From assembly GCF_024609245.1 (NCBI RefSeq), contig NZ_JANJYH010000005.1, positions 186,001 to 250,000 on the forward strand: a stretch of DNA of 64,000 nucleotides. The letters are read 5' to 3'. This DNA comes from Haloarchaeobius sp. FL176 (GTDB taxonomy: Archaea; Halobacteriota; Halobacteria; Halobacteriales; Natrialbaceae). The number at the start of each line of letters is the position of its first letter. The stretch's first letter is position 1. Below the pieces are notes generated by a model that worked only from the letters and a program-made list of their open reading frames with translations, ran no database searches and was not told the DNA's origin. Made by a program: the position numbers and the translations under genes. Shown one piece after another: positions 1 through 7,809 of this stretch.

Positions 1-401
1 TACTCGCCGGCCTCGTTCACTTCGACGGTGACCTCTGAGACCTCGCCGGGGATGACCATCGTGTTCGCGTTGGTCCCGACGACCGAGAAGCCGTGGATGA
101 CGTCCGCAGAGGTCACGTAGAACGTCACCGTGCTGTTTGCGGGCACCACGATGGGGTCCGGCTGGAAGATGAACTGCCGGGCCACCACGTGGGCCTCGTA
201 CTCGTTCTCACCGACCTGCTCGACGCCGGGGTCGCTGAACTCGGGGTGCTCGTCGAGGGCGTTCGGGTTGACGTTTCCACCGCTGTCGTCAACCATCGTT
301 ACACCGACGCCGACCGCGCCGTACGTGATGGTCGCGATGAAGCCCACGATGAGCAGCAGCGACATGCCGAGCCAGAGTTTCTCGTACTGGTGAATGTGCA
401 T
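1..401 (-). CDS. cbaB: ba3-type cytochrome c oxidase subunit II (C-terminus beyond window)
   Basis: Membrane-anchored subunit that carries the CuA electron-entry site of a ba3-type heme-copper oxidase. Translation of the minus strand from ATG at 401 gives a short N-terminus (MHIHQYEKLW), one transmembrane helix at about residues 8-32, then the start of a cupredoxin fold with FIFQPDPIVVPANSTVTFYV and DVIHGFSVVG, typical of CuA subunits. The frame is open to the window edge after 133 codons, so the CuA Cys/His/Met cluster is not visible. It starts six bases after the stop of the small subunit gene upstream, which fits a cbaD-cbaB operon with the catalytic subunit expected further left. Family assignment is secure; the exact oxidase subtype is inferred from the short anchor and the gene order. 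Confidence 0.9.
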   Translation of the reverse strand, partial: MHIHQYEKLWLGMSLLLIVGFIATITYGAVGVGVTMVDDSGGNVNPNALDEHPEFSDPGVEQVGENEYEAHVVARQFIFQPDPIVVPANSTVTFYVTSADVIHGFSVVGTNANTMVIPGEVSEVTVEVNEAGE

Positions 402-407
402 CCGTGA

Positions 408-638
408 TCACCCCACCACGATGAGGTCGTTGCCCAGGAACTCGACGAAGTACATGAACACCCACATGACCGCGAGGACCGCGAAGTACGTCAGTATCAG
501 CGCGAGTGTTCCCTTCGGGTCGAACTCCTCGTGGGTGAGCTTCCGTTCCGGTTCCTCCTGCGTCACAGGTGCCGAAACGCTCTGTTCTCCCTCCGCCACT
601 TCCTCCTCGTCTTCGACTGCTGGTACACCCCTGCTCAT
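408..638 (-). CDS. cbaD: Small single-helix cytochrome oxidase subunit (CbaD-like)
   Basis: A 76-residue protein with an acidic N-terminal half, the motif RKLTHEEFDPKGTLAL and one C-terminal transmembrane helix (LALILTYFAVLAVMWVFMYF). It ends only six bases before the oxidase subunit II gene, so the two are very probably co-transcribed. Small one-helix subunits named CbaD accompany ba3 oxidase genes in haloarchaea. ATG at 638 is chosen over an upstream in-frame ATG at 731 because the upstream extension overlaps the divergent promoter and is not acidic. The name rests on position and architecture rather than a diagnostic motif. Confidence 0.75.
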   Translation of the reverse strand: MSRGVPAVEDEEEVAEGEQSVSAPVTQEEPERKLTHEEFDPKGTLALILTYFAVLAVMWVFMYFVEFLGNDLIVVG

Positions 639-739
639 GAAAATCAATTCTAAATTCTCATGTCTTAATTCTCTGGGTCGGTTCCGCGAGCCGAGAATCG
701 GACCAGCATTTATAATCGCACACTTCCACACCCCTCACC
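639..739. promoter_or_regulatory. Divergent promoter region, oxidase versus copper-supply genes
   Basis: The plus-strand box tttataat at 709-716 lies about 27 bp before the ATG at 740, so that transcript would be leaderless. On the minus strand a weaker AT-rich box (gaattaag, about 664-671) lies at the matching distance from the ATG at 638. The shared 101-bp region suggests the oxidase genes and the putative metal-supply genes can be co-regulated. Confidence 0.55.
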
Positions 740-937
740 ATGGACGCTACACCGCGAACGGTCGGGTTCATCTCGCTGGCCGCGCTGGCTCCGGCGGTGG
801 CTTTCATCGCGCTGAAGGGGGAGACCATCGCAGCCATCACCCTCCTCAACGTGCTCATCATCACCGGCAGTCTGGCGCTCGCGCTCTCGCCACACGAGGA
901 CGAGCACCACGACGAGGCGAGCGCGAACGGGGTGTGA
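740..937 (+). CDS. Small two-helix membrane protein, oxidase-associated
   Basis: A 65-residue protein with two hydrophobic segments (about residues 8-25 and 30-48) and a His/Asp/Glu-rich tail containing HEDEHHDEASANG, which could bind metal. It begins at a leaderless-type promoter and is followed after three bases by the TauE/SafE-like gene, so it is probably the first gene of a three-gene copper-handling operon. I do not recognise a named family. The position opposite ba3 oxidase genes makes an oxidase assembly role plausible, but this is inference. Confidence 0.65.
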   Translation: MDATPRTVGFISLAALAPAVAFIALKGETIAAITLLNVLIITGSLALALSPHEDEHHDEASANGV

Positions 938-940
938 TAG

Positions 941-1765
941 GTGAACGGGTGGGGCGAGCCCGTCGCGCGAGGCCTGCAAACCGGCGGCGTCACCGCGAAC
1001 GCCGACCTGCTGCTGTTCCTCGTCATCGGCGCGCTCGGCGGCGCGCACTGCCTCGGAATGTGTGGGCCGCTGGTGTCGACGTACGCCGACCGTATCACCG
1101 CGAGCGGCGACGCCCGCCGGCGGGACCAGCTGACGGTGCGCGACGTTCGCCAGCACGGACTGTTCAACCTCGGCCGCACCGCTGGCTACGCGTTCGTCGG
1201 CGCGGTGCTCGGACTCGCCGGCAGCCTCGTCGTCGGGGGCGTCACGGCAATCACGTCGCTCTCGGACGTCGTGCGCGGGAGTATGGGCATCCTCGTCGGC
1301 CTGTTCATCCTCGCCGCGGGCGTCGGCTACCTGTTCCGCGGCACCGCCGGCGGTGCGGCCGTCGGGAACTCTATCCCCGTGCTCTCGGGTGTGTTTCGAC
1401 GGGTCAGTGGTGTATTGACGGGCCACCTCGACCGTGCGACGAACTCGACGGGTATCGTCGGACTGGGTGCGGTCCACGCGGTACTCCCCTGTCCGATCAC
1501 CTACCCGGCGTACCTGTACGCGTTCGTCATCGGCGACCCGGTCCGTGGGGCACTCGCGTTGTCGCTGCTCGGCATCGGGACGATTCCGACGCTGCTGGCG
1601 TACGGGCTCGCCATCGGTTCGCTGTCGGTGCGGCACCGAACGCTGTTGCACCGGACGATGGGCGTCGCCTTCCTCGGCCTCGGCTACCTGCCGCTCGCCC
1701 ACGGCCTGATGCTGCTCGGCGTCCACCTGCCGCACCCACCCGTACCGTACTACCAGCCGCTGTGA
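941..1765 (+). CDS. Sulfite exporter TauE/SafE-like (UreH/COG2836-type) membrane protein
   Basis: A 274-residue polytopic membrane protein of about six helices. The first helix carries GGAHCLGMCGP, the HCxGMCGP signature of the COG2836 group, whose members often lie beside cytochrome oxidase and copper ATPase genes; the paired Cys and His may bind copper. A second conserved segment, HAVLPCPITYPAYLYA, holds another Cys-Pro in a helix. The start is GTG at 941, three bases after the preceding stop and seven bases ahead of the P-type ATPase, indicating an operon. Transport substrate is unproven. Context points to copper handling for oxidase assembly rather than sulfite export. Confidence 0.8.
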   Translation: MNGWGEPVARGLQTGGVTANADLLLFLVIGALGGAHCLGMCGPLVSTYADRITASGDARRRDQLTVRDVRQHGLFNLGRTAGYAFVGAVLGLAGSLVVGGVTAITSLSDVVRGSMGILVGLFILAAGVGYLFRGTAGGAAVGNSIPVLSGVFRRVSGVLTGHLDRATNSTGIVGLGAVHAVLPCPITYPAYLYAFVIGDPVRGALALSLLGIGTIPTLLAYGLAIGSLSVRHRTLLHRTMGVAFLGLGYLPLAHGLMLLGVHLPHPPVPYYQPL

Positions 1766-1772
1766 GTGAGCT

Positions 1773-4196
1773 ATGACCGGCTGTACGCTCTGTGACCTGG
1801 ACCTGCCCGCCGACCCGGTGACCGACCCCGAGGTCGCGGGCGAGTTCTGCTGTCGTGGCTGCCTCGCCGTCGCACGCTCGCTGGACGACGTCGAGGACAT
1901 CGACGCGGCCTCGCCCGAGGAGCTGCTCGACCCGGGCGACGACGACGCCGACGGCGAGGTCTGCTACCTCTCGGTCGACGGGATGCACTGTGCGACCTGC
2001 GAGCTGTTCCTCGAGTCGACAGCGACCGACAACCCCGGCGTCGAGGGGGCGTCGGCGAGCTACGCGACGGACACCATGAAGCTCGTCTACGACCCGGCCA
2101 CCGTCGACGCCGGCGACCTGCCCGACCTCGTCTCGACGGCGGGCTACGAGGCGCGCGAGCGGTCCGTCGCCGAGGAGGACGAACCCGACTCGCCGACGGC
2201 GAAGTTCCTCGTCGGCGGCGGCTTCTTCGGCATGATGACGATGATGTGGTACGTGCTGTTCATCTACCCGCAGCACTTCGGCTTCGCGCCGGTCGTCGAC
2301 TTCGGCTCCTTCGGCCGACTCTACCTGCTCGCACAGATCTGGCTGTTCACGACCGTCGTACTGTTCTACAGCGGCTTCACCCTCCTCCGCGGGGCGTACG
2401 TGAGCCTCCGGGCGGGCCAGCCGAACATGGACCTGCTCGTCTCGCTTGCGGCGACGAGCGCGTACGTCTACAGCACCGCCGTGATGGTGACCGGCGGCAT
2501 CGACGTCTACTTCGACGTGACCGTCGCCATCGTGCTCGTCGTCAGCGCGGGCAACTACTACGAGGACCGCGTGAAGCGGAACGCCGTCTCGCTGCTGTCG
2601 GACCTCACCGCGGCGTCGGTCGAGGAGGCCCGCCTCCGCGACGGCCGCACGCTCCCGGTCGAGGACGTTGCCCCGGGCTCCGAACTGCTCGTCCGACCGG
2701 GAGAGCGGGTCCCGCTCGACGGCACCGTCGTCGAGGGCGTCGCCGCCGTCGACGAGGCGCTCGTGACCGGCGAATCGCTCCCGGTGACGAAGCGCGAGGG
2801 GGACGAGGTCGTGGGCGGCTCGGTCGTCACGGACACCCCGCTCGTCGTCGCGGTGAGCGAGGACGCGACGAGCACGCTCGACCGCATCGTCGGCCTGCTC
2901 TGGGAGGTACAGAGCGCCCGCCCCGGCGTCCAGCGCCTCGCGGACCGGCTCGCGACGGTGTTCGTGCCGACCGTGACGACCGTCGCGCTGCTGGTCGCCG
3001 CCGGGACCCTCGTCCTCGGCGGGACCCCGACCGGCGCACTGCTCGTCGGGCTGACCGTCCTCGTCGTCGCCTGCCCGTGTGCGCTCGGCCTCGCCACGCC
3101 GCTGGCCGTCGCCGCGGGCATCCAGCGCGCCGCCGAGTCCGGCGTCGTCGTCGCCTCGGAGACGGTGTTCGAGGTGCTGCCCGACGTCGATACCGTCGCG
3201 CTCGACAAGACCGGAACGCTGACCAGCGGCGAGATGAGCGTGACCGACGTCGCGGTCGCGGACGGCGACGAGGCGCGGCTCCTCGCCCGCGCCGCCGCGC
3301 TGGAGCGGTACTCGAACCACCCCATCGCCGACGCCGTCGTCGCGTTCGCCGCGGGTGAGGGCGTGCGACCCATCCCCGACGAGGAACCCGCGACCGACGG
3401 CGGCAAGCCGGCGGCGGCCACCGCGACAGGCAGCGACGCGGACGCTTGGGACGACCCCGCGACGTCGGTCGACGTGCGCCCGACGGGCGTCGTCGGCGAC
3501 GTCGACGGCGAGCGGACCGTCGTGGGGAACTCCGACCTCCTCGTCGCCGAGGGGATCGCCGTCCCGGAGCCGTTCCGCGAGCGTGCCGACGCGGTCGCAG
3601 CCGATGGCGGCGTCCCCGTCCTCGTCGGCTGGGACGGTCAGTTCCGGGGACTCCTCGCCGTCACCGACCGGCCGCGCGACGACTGGGACGAGACGGTCCG
3701 GGCGCTCGCCGACGATGGCCGCTCCGTCGTCGTGCTGACCGGCGACGAGGGCGCGGCCGCCGAGCGGTTTCGCGACCACCCCGCCGTCGACGAGGTGTTC
3801 GCCGGCGTCCCACCGGACGGGAAGGTCGCCGCGGTCCAGCGGCTCCGCGCACGGGGGACCGTTGCGATGGTCGGCGACGGCGACAACGACGCGCCCGCGC
3901 TCGCTGCGGCGGACGTCGGGGTCGCCATCGCGGGCAGCGGCGGGCTGGCGACGGAGGCCGCCGACGCCGTCGTGACCGACGGCCGGCTCGACGCGGTTCC
4001 CGTGCTGTTCGACGTGGCAACCGCGACCAGACGGCGCGTCCGCGAGAACCTGACCTGGGCCTTCGGCTACAACGCCGTGGCCATCCCGCTCGCGGCCACG
4101 GGACTCCTGAACCCGCTGTTCGCCGCGCTGGCGATGGGGACGAGCAGCGCCCTCGTGGTGCTGAACTCGGCGCGGTCCCTCGTTCCCACGGAGTGA
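1773..4196 (+). CDS. Copper-translocating P1B-type ATPase, CcoI/FixI-like
   Basis: An 807-residue heavy-metal ATPase. The N-terminus has a Cys-rich module (C4xxC7 and C26-C27-xx-C30) followed by a heavy-metal-associated domain with GMHCATC at residues 70-76. Then come the membrane region with the CPC ion-binding motif at 434-436, the phosphorylation motif DKTGT starting at 478, the SNHP version of the nucleotide-domain HP motif, and GDGDND from 701. CPC plus an HMA domain indicates Cu(I) specificity. The leading FCCRGC motif resembles CcoI/FixI ATPases that load copper into cytochrome oxidase, which fits the adjacent ba3 genes. It sits seven bases after the TauE/SafE-like gene. Direction of transport and substrate are inferred. 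Confidence 0.93.
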   Translation: MTGCTLCDLDLPADPVTDPEVAGEFCCRGCLAVARSLDDVEDIDAASPEELLDPGDDDADGEVCYLSVDGMHCATCELFLESTATDNPGVEGASASYATDTMKLVYDPATVDAGDLPDLVSTAGYEARERSVAEEDEPDSPTAKFLVGGGFFGMMTMMWYVLFIYPQHFGFAPVVDFGSFGRLYLLAQIWLFTTVVLFYSGFTLLRGAYVSLRAGQPNMDLLVSLAATSAYVYSTAVMVTGGIDVYFDVTVAIVLVVSAGNYYEDRVKRNAVSLLSDLTAASVEEARLRDGRTLPVEDVAPGSELLVRPGERVPLDGTVVEGVAAVDEALVTGESLPVTKREGDEVVGGSVVTDTPLVVAVSEDATSTLDRIVGLLWEVQSARPGVQRLADRLATVFVPTVTTVALLVAAGTLVLGGTPTGALLVGLTVLVVACPCALGLATPLAVAAGIQRAAESGVVVASETVFEVLPDVDTVALDKTGTLTSGEMSVTDVAVADGDEARLLARAAALERYSNHPIADAVVAFAAGEGVRPIPDEEPATDGGKPAAATATGSDADAWDDPATSVDVRPTGVVGDVDGERTVVGNSDLLVAEGIAVPEPFRERADAVAADGGVPVLVGWDGQFRGLLAVTDRPRDDWDETVRALADDGRSVVVLTGDEGAAAERFRDHPAVDEVFAGVPPDGKVAAVQRLRARGTVAMVGDGDNDAPALAAADVGVAIAGSGGLATEAADAVVTDGRLDAVPVLFDVATATRRRVRENLTWAFGYNAVAIPLAATGLLNPLFAALAMGTSSALVVLNSARSLVPTE

Positions 4197-4212
4197 AAAT
4201 CTGGAGACCGGG

Positions 4213-4220
4213 TTTATATG
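4213..4220 (+). promoter_or_regulatory. TATA box for the 80-residue membrane protein
   Basis: The sequence tttatatg lies centred about 25 bp before the ATG at 4241, the spacing expected for a leaderless haloarchaeal transcript. It supports that ATG as the start. Confidence 0.6.
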
Positions 4221-4240
4221 TAGACCGCGTATTCACTGGT

Positions 4241-4483
4241 ATGACTCAGTACCCGGAGCAGTCGAACGATGGACTCCAGACCGAAGAGCGTATCCTCTGG
4301 ATATCCGGTGCGCTCGGCCTCCTCGTGGCGCTCCTGCTGACGGCCGTCGTCGTGTTCGCGACCGTCGGAACCGGCACGCTCACGACTGGCTACGTCCCGG
4401 CGGCGCTCGTGTTCACGGCCCTGCTCGCCGTCGTCGTGTTCGCGATGCGCCGGCTCGGCACCAAGCGCTCGCGCCCGCGCTGA
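4241..4483 (+). CDS. Small two-helix membrane protein
   Basis: An 80-residue protein: hydrophilic N-terminus (MTQYPEQSNDG), two transmembrane helices at about residues 20-43 and 51-69, and a basic tail (RRLGTKRSRPR). The positive tail after helix two predicts both termini in the cytoplasm. The leaderless-type TATA box upstream supports an independently transcribed gene. I do not recognise the family; neighbours give no clear function. Confidence 0.65.
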   Translation: MTQYPEQSNDGLQTEERILWISGALGLLVALLLTAVVVFATVGTGTLTTGYVPAALVFTALLAVVVFAMRRLGTKRSRPR

Positions 4484-4543
4484 CGGACAGTTCTTTCTGC
4501 GGAACCGGTGGTTTCAGAATCGAAACGGCTCTTACGGCTAGCC

Positions 4544-5035
4544 ATGCGCGTCAGACCGGCAACGCCTGGTGACGCCGACGCGGTCCTGGCGGTCCACGAG
4601 GCAGCCATCGCCGAGCGCGGGCCGCAAGGGTACGACGCCGCCGTCGTCGATGCGTGGCACGACGGCCGGAGCGTGGACGACTACGAGTTCGACGGCGACG
4701 ACACGTTCCTGGTCGCGACGACGGACGCCGGCACCGTCGTCGGGTTCGGCACCGCCCTCCCCGAGTGTCGGGACCACCTCGACGCCGACGTCGACGCCGA
4801 GGTGACCGCGCTGTACGTCGACCCCGGCCGGGCGGGCGAGGGCGTCGGGACGACGGTGCTCGAGGCGCTCCACGGGCACCTCCGGACGGCGGGCGCGGCC
4901 TCGGCGGCGTGCTGGGCATCGGCGAACGCCGCGGGGTTCTACGAACGCCGGGGCTACGAGCGGGTTGCCACCCACCGCCACGAGTTCGCCGACGGCGTGA
5001 CAGGGGACGTGGTCGAGATGCAGACCCGGCTGTGA
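4544..5035 (+). CDS. GNAT-family N-acetyltransferase
   Basis: A 163-residue single-domain acetyltransferase. It has the start of the fold (RVRPATPGDADAVLAVHEAA), the acetyl-CoA binding loop in VDPGRAGEGVGTTVLEAL (the R/Q-x-x-G-x-G/A region) and the C-terminal segment WASANAAGFYERRGYERVAT. ATG at 4544 is preferred over an in-frame start 36 bases upstream because the extra residues lie before the first strand of the fold. Such enzymes transfer acetyl groups to amines of small molecules or proteins; the substrate cannot be read from sequence. It stands alone between genes of unrelated type. Confidence 0.85.
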   Translation: MRVRPATPGDADAVLAVHEAAIAERGPQGYDAAVVDAWHDGRSVDDYEFDGDDTFLVATTDAGTVVGFGTALPECRDHLDADVDAEVTALYVDPGRAGEGVGTTVLEALHGHLRTAGAASAACWASANAAGFYERRGYERVATHRHEFADGVTGDVVEMQTRL

Positions 5036-5145
5036 GCGTCCAGTCTTGCCCGGGCACGACCCCCTCCCCAGCCACGTGACACGAGTGTAACCTGCCGACA
5101 CGGGGGTCCACACGCTATTTCCTCGCCGGGCACCTACGAATCGGT

Positions 5146-6177
5146 ATGACTGACACGGGCAGACTACACGGCATCCACCACGTGACCGCCGTCGCGGCGG
5201 ACCCGACCGGCAACGTCGCGTTCTACACCGACGTTCTCGGCCTCAGGATGGTCAAGCAGACCGTCAACTTCGACGACGTGACCACGTACCACCTCTACTA
5301 CGGCGACGAGACGGGCACACCGGGCACGGCGATGACCTTCTTCCCGTTCGGCGAGACACGCCAGGGTCGGGTCGGGAAGGGGATGGCGAGCGCGACGGCG
5401 TTCCGTGCGCCCGACGGCTCACTGTCGTACTGGCAGGACCGACTGACTGAGAGCGACGCCGACGTGACCCAGCCGGTCGAGCGCTTCGGCGAGACCGTGC
5501 TCCCGTTCCGCGACCCGGACGGCCAGCCGCTCGAACTCGTCTTCGGCGCGGACCCGCACGACGACGACGCAGTCGAACCGTGGGGCGACGGCCCAGTTCC
5601 TGCCGGGCACGCCCTGCGGGGCTTCGCCGGTGTGACGCTGCTGCCGACGGACCCCGAGGCAACCGGCGACGTGCTGGCGACGATGGGCTACGAGGCGAGC
5701 GAGACCGTCGGCGACCGCACCCGCTACGAGGTGCCCGACCGCGCCGGTGTCGTCGACGTACTCGACCGCCCCGACGCACCCGCTGCTCGTCCTGGTGCCG
5801 GTACCGTCCACCACGTCGCCTTCAGGACGCCCGACTCGGAGACGGAGCTCGCGTGGCGCGAGACCCTGCTCGACGCCGGTCAACGCGTCACCGAGCAGAA
5901 GGACCGCCAGTACTTCCAGTCCCTCTACTTCCGCGAGCCCGGCGGAATCCTCTTCGAGATCGCGACCGAGGAGCCCGGCTTCACCGCCGACGAGTCCGTC
6001 GCGGAGCTCGGCAGCGAGCTCCAGCTCCCGCCGTGGCTCGCCGACGACCGCGAGCGCATCGAGGCGAACCTCCCGCCGCTGGCGACCGACGCGACGGCGC
6101 AGCTGACAGACGGCGGCGTCGACGGCGATGGCAGCGGGGACACGGGCCCAGGTGACGAACTGACGGGTGAGCAGTGA
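5146..6177 (+). CDS. VOC-family ring-cleaving dioxygenase (MhqO/PcpA-like)
   Basis: A 343-residue protein made of two vicinal-oxygen-chelate halves. The first half opens with LHGIHHVTAVAADPTGNVAF and YTDVLGLRMVKQTVNFDD; the second has VHHVAFRTPDSETELAW and ends in FREPGGILFEIATEEPGF. The paired His and the late Glu fit the 2-His-1-Glu iron or manganese site of the family. Relatives open hydroquinone or catechol rings, and in Bacillus the MhqO protein serves quinone resistance. It overlaps the following esterase gene by four bases (GTGA), an arrangement recalling the MhqO/MhqD functional pair. The acidic C-terminal tail is a halophilic addition. Substrate is inferred only. Confidence 0.85.
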   Translation: MTDTGRLHGIHHVTAVAADPTGNVAFYTDVLGLRMVKQTVNFDDVTTYHLYYGDETGTPGTAMTFFPFGETRQGRVGKGMASATAFRAPDGSLSYWQDRLTESDADVTQPVERFGETVLPFRDPDGQPLELVFGADPHDDDAVEPWGDGPVPAGHALRGFAGVTLLPTDPEATGDVLATMGYEASETVGDRTRYEVPDRAGVVDVLDRPDAPAARPGAGTVHHVAFRTPDSETELAWRETLLDAGQRVTEQKDRQYFQSLYFREPGGILFEIATEEPGFTADESVAELGSELQLPPWLADDRERIEANLPPLATDATAQLTDGGVDGDGSGDTGPGDELTGEQ

Positions 6178-6833
6178 CCATGCCCGACGGCCCGCACGCC
6201 GACGCGCAGGTGCTCACGACCGGTGCATCCCTCGACGAGGCCCGTGCCGCCGTCGTCGCACTCCACGGCCGGGGTGCGATGGCCCGGAGCGTCCTCGGCC
6301 TCGCGACCGAGCTCGACGTCGCCGACGTTGCCTGGCTCGGCCCGCAGGCCGCCGGCAACACCTGGTACCCCTACTCGTTCATGGCCGACACGGCGGACAA
6401 CGAGCCGCACCTCTCGTCGGCACTCGAACTCGTCGACGAGACGGTCGCACGGGCCGTCGACGCCGGCATCCCGCACGAACGGGTCGTCCTGCTCGGCTTC
6501 TCGCAGGGTGCCTGTCTCGCCAGCGAGTACGTCGCGCGGAACGCCACCCGTTTCGGCGGCCTCGTCGCCTTCAGCGGCGGCCTCATCGGACCCGAGGGGA
6601 CCGCCCGCGACTACGACGGCGACCTCGACGGCACGCCCGTCTACCTCGGCTGCGACGCGAGCGACCCGCACATCCCGAAGGAGCGCGTCAACGAGACCCG
6701 CGACGTGCTCACCGACCTCGGCGGCGACGTGACCGAGCAGATATTCGAAGGGATGGGCCACACCATCGTCCCCGAGGAACTCGAGGCCGCAGGCGACGTG
6801 CTCGCGAACGCGGTCGGCGACGGCGACGAGTAG
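6174..6833 (+). CDS. Alpha/beta hydrolase, phospholipase/carboxylesterase family (MhqD-like)
   Basis: A 219-residue esterase. The oxyanion segment is VVALHGRGA, the nucleophile elbow is GFSQGA with Ser110 if the GTG at 6174 is the start, the acid region is GCDASDPHIP and the catalytic His lies in GMGHTIVPEE. An ATG two codons further in is an alternative start. The GTG overlaps the stop of the dioxygenase gene, so the two are translationally coupled. In the Mhq pathway the hydrolase works alongside the ring-cleaving dioxygenase; a matching detoxification role is likely but not shown. Confidence 0.87.
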   Translation: MTMPDGPHADAQVLTTGASLDEARAAVVALHGRGAMARSVLGLATELDVADVAWLGPQAAGNTWYPYSFMADTADNEPHLSSALELVDETVARAVDAGIPHERVVLLGFSQGACLASEYVARNATRFGGLVAFSGGLIGPEGTARDYDGDLDGTPVYLGCDASDPHIPKERVNETRDVLTDLGGDVTEQIFEGMGHTIVPEELEAAGDVLANAVGDGDE

Positions 6834-6888
6834 CCCGCGCCGGGGGCAGCCACCAACTCTCTTTACCGCGTTGCGAGAACGGACCGGT

Positions 6889-7779
6889 ATGAGCGACTCC
6901 GACATCGTCGTCGAACGCCTGTCGCCGGACGAGGCGTTCGGCCTGGTGGCCCACGAGACACGGGTCCGCGTCCTCGAAGCGCTGCTCGACGCCGACGAGC
7001 CGCTGTCGTTCAGCGAGCTCAACGACCGTGTCGGGATGCGCGACACCGGCCAGTTCAACTACCACCTCGGGAAGCTCACCGGGCGGTTCGTCGAGGAGGG
7101 TGACGACGGTTACGGGCTCACCCGCGAGGGCGCGCGGGTCGGCGGTGCCATCCTCTCCGGCGGCTACACGAAGAGCATCGACGCGGAGCCCGTCCAGATG
7201 GACGCGACCTGCATCGACTGCGGCTCGCCGATGACGGCGACGTTCGAGGAGAGCAGGGTCGACATCACCTGCGCCAGCTGCGGCGAGGACTTCGCTCAGG
7301 TCGAGGTGCCGCCGGGTGCGCTCTACGACTGTACCCCCGAGGAGGCCGTCGACGTGGCCCACCGCTGGGCGCTGCGGAACCACAGCACCGCAGAGCTCGG
7401 CTTCTGTACGCGCTGCGACGGCCGCATGGACCGCTGGGTCATCGACGCCACGACCGACGACTCGCCGGACTGGCTCGACGACGGACCGTTCGAGGCGTTC
7501 GTCCGGTACGGCTGCGAGCGCTGCGGCGCGGGCTGGTTCACCGACGTCGGGCTCGCACTCATGTCACACCCCGCCGTCGTCGCCTTCCACTACGACCACG
7601 GGATGAACACGCACGAGACGCCGCTCTGGGAGCTGGAGTGGGTCAGCGCCGACGCCTCGACGGTCGTCGACCGCGACCCGCTTCGGGTCGCCGTCTCGGT
7701 CACGCTGGACGACGAGACGCTGACGCTCACCGTCGACGACGAGCTCACCGTCCTCGAAGAGGAGCGGACACGGGCTTGA
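6889..7779 (+). CDS. ArsR-like winged-helix regulator with C-terminal zinc ribbons
   Basis: A 296-residue protein. Residues about 10-95 form a winged helix of the haloarchaeal ArsR type (AFGLVAHETRVRVLEAL and RDTGQFNYHLGKL). Two Cys-pair ribbons follow: CIDCGSPM with CASCGEDF, and CTRCDGRM with CERCGAGW. The ribbons could bind zinc or sense metal or redox state. A box ctctttacc near 6858 stands about 27 bp before ATG 6889, supporting a leaderless start and making the upstream ATG at 6871 unlikely. Located after the dioxygenase/esterase pair, it may regulate those genes, but no operator was identified. Confidence 0.82.
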   Translation: MSDSDIVVERLSPDEAFGLVAHETRVRVLEALLDADEPLSFSELNDRVGMRDTGQFNYHLGKLTGRFVEEGDDGYGLTREGARVGGAILSGGYTKSIDAEPVQMDATCIDCGSPMTATFEESRVDITCASCGEDFAQVEVPPGALYDCTPEEAVDVAHRWALRNHSTAELGFCTRCDGRMDRWVIDATTDDSPDWLDDGPFEAFVRYGCERCGAGWFTDVGLALMSHPAVVAFHYDHGMNTHETPLWELEWVSADASTVVDRDPLRVAVSVTLDDETLTLTVDDELTVLEEERTRA

Positions 7780-7809
7780 ACGGGGACCGCTGGCGACTCG
7801 CCCGCTGCG

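Noticed and set aside
1527-3779. 750-codon open frame on the minus strand
   Set aside because: Antisense to the P-type ATPase; the translation is a low-complexity Arg/Asp/Val-rich string without motifs.
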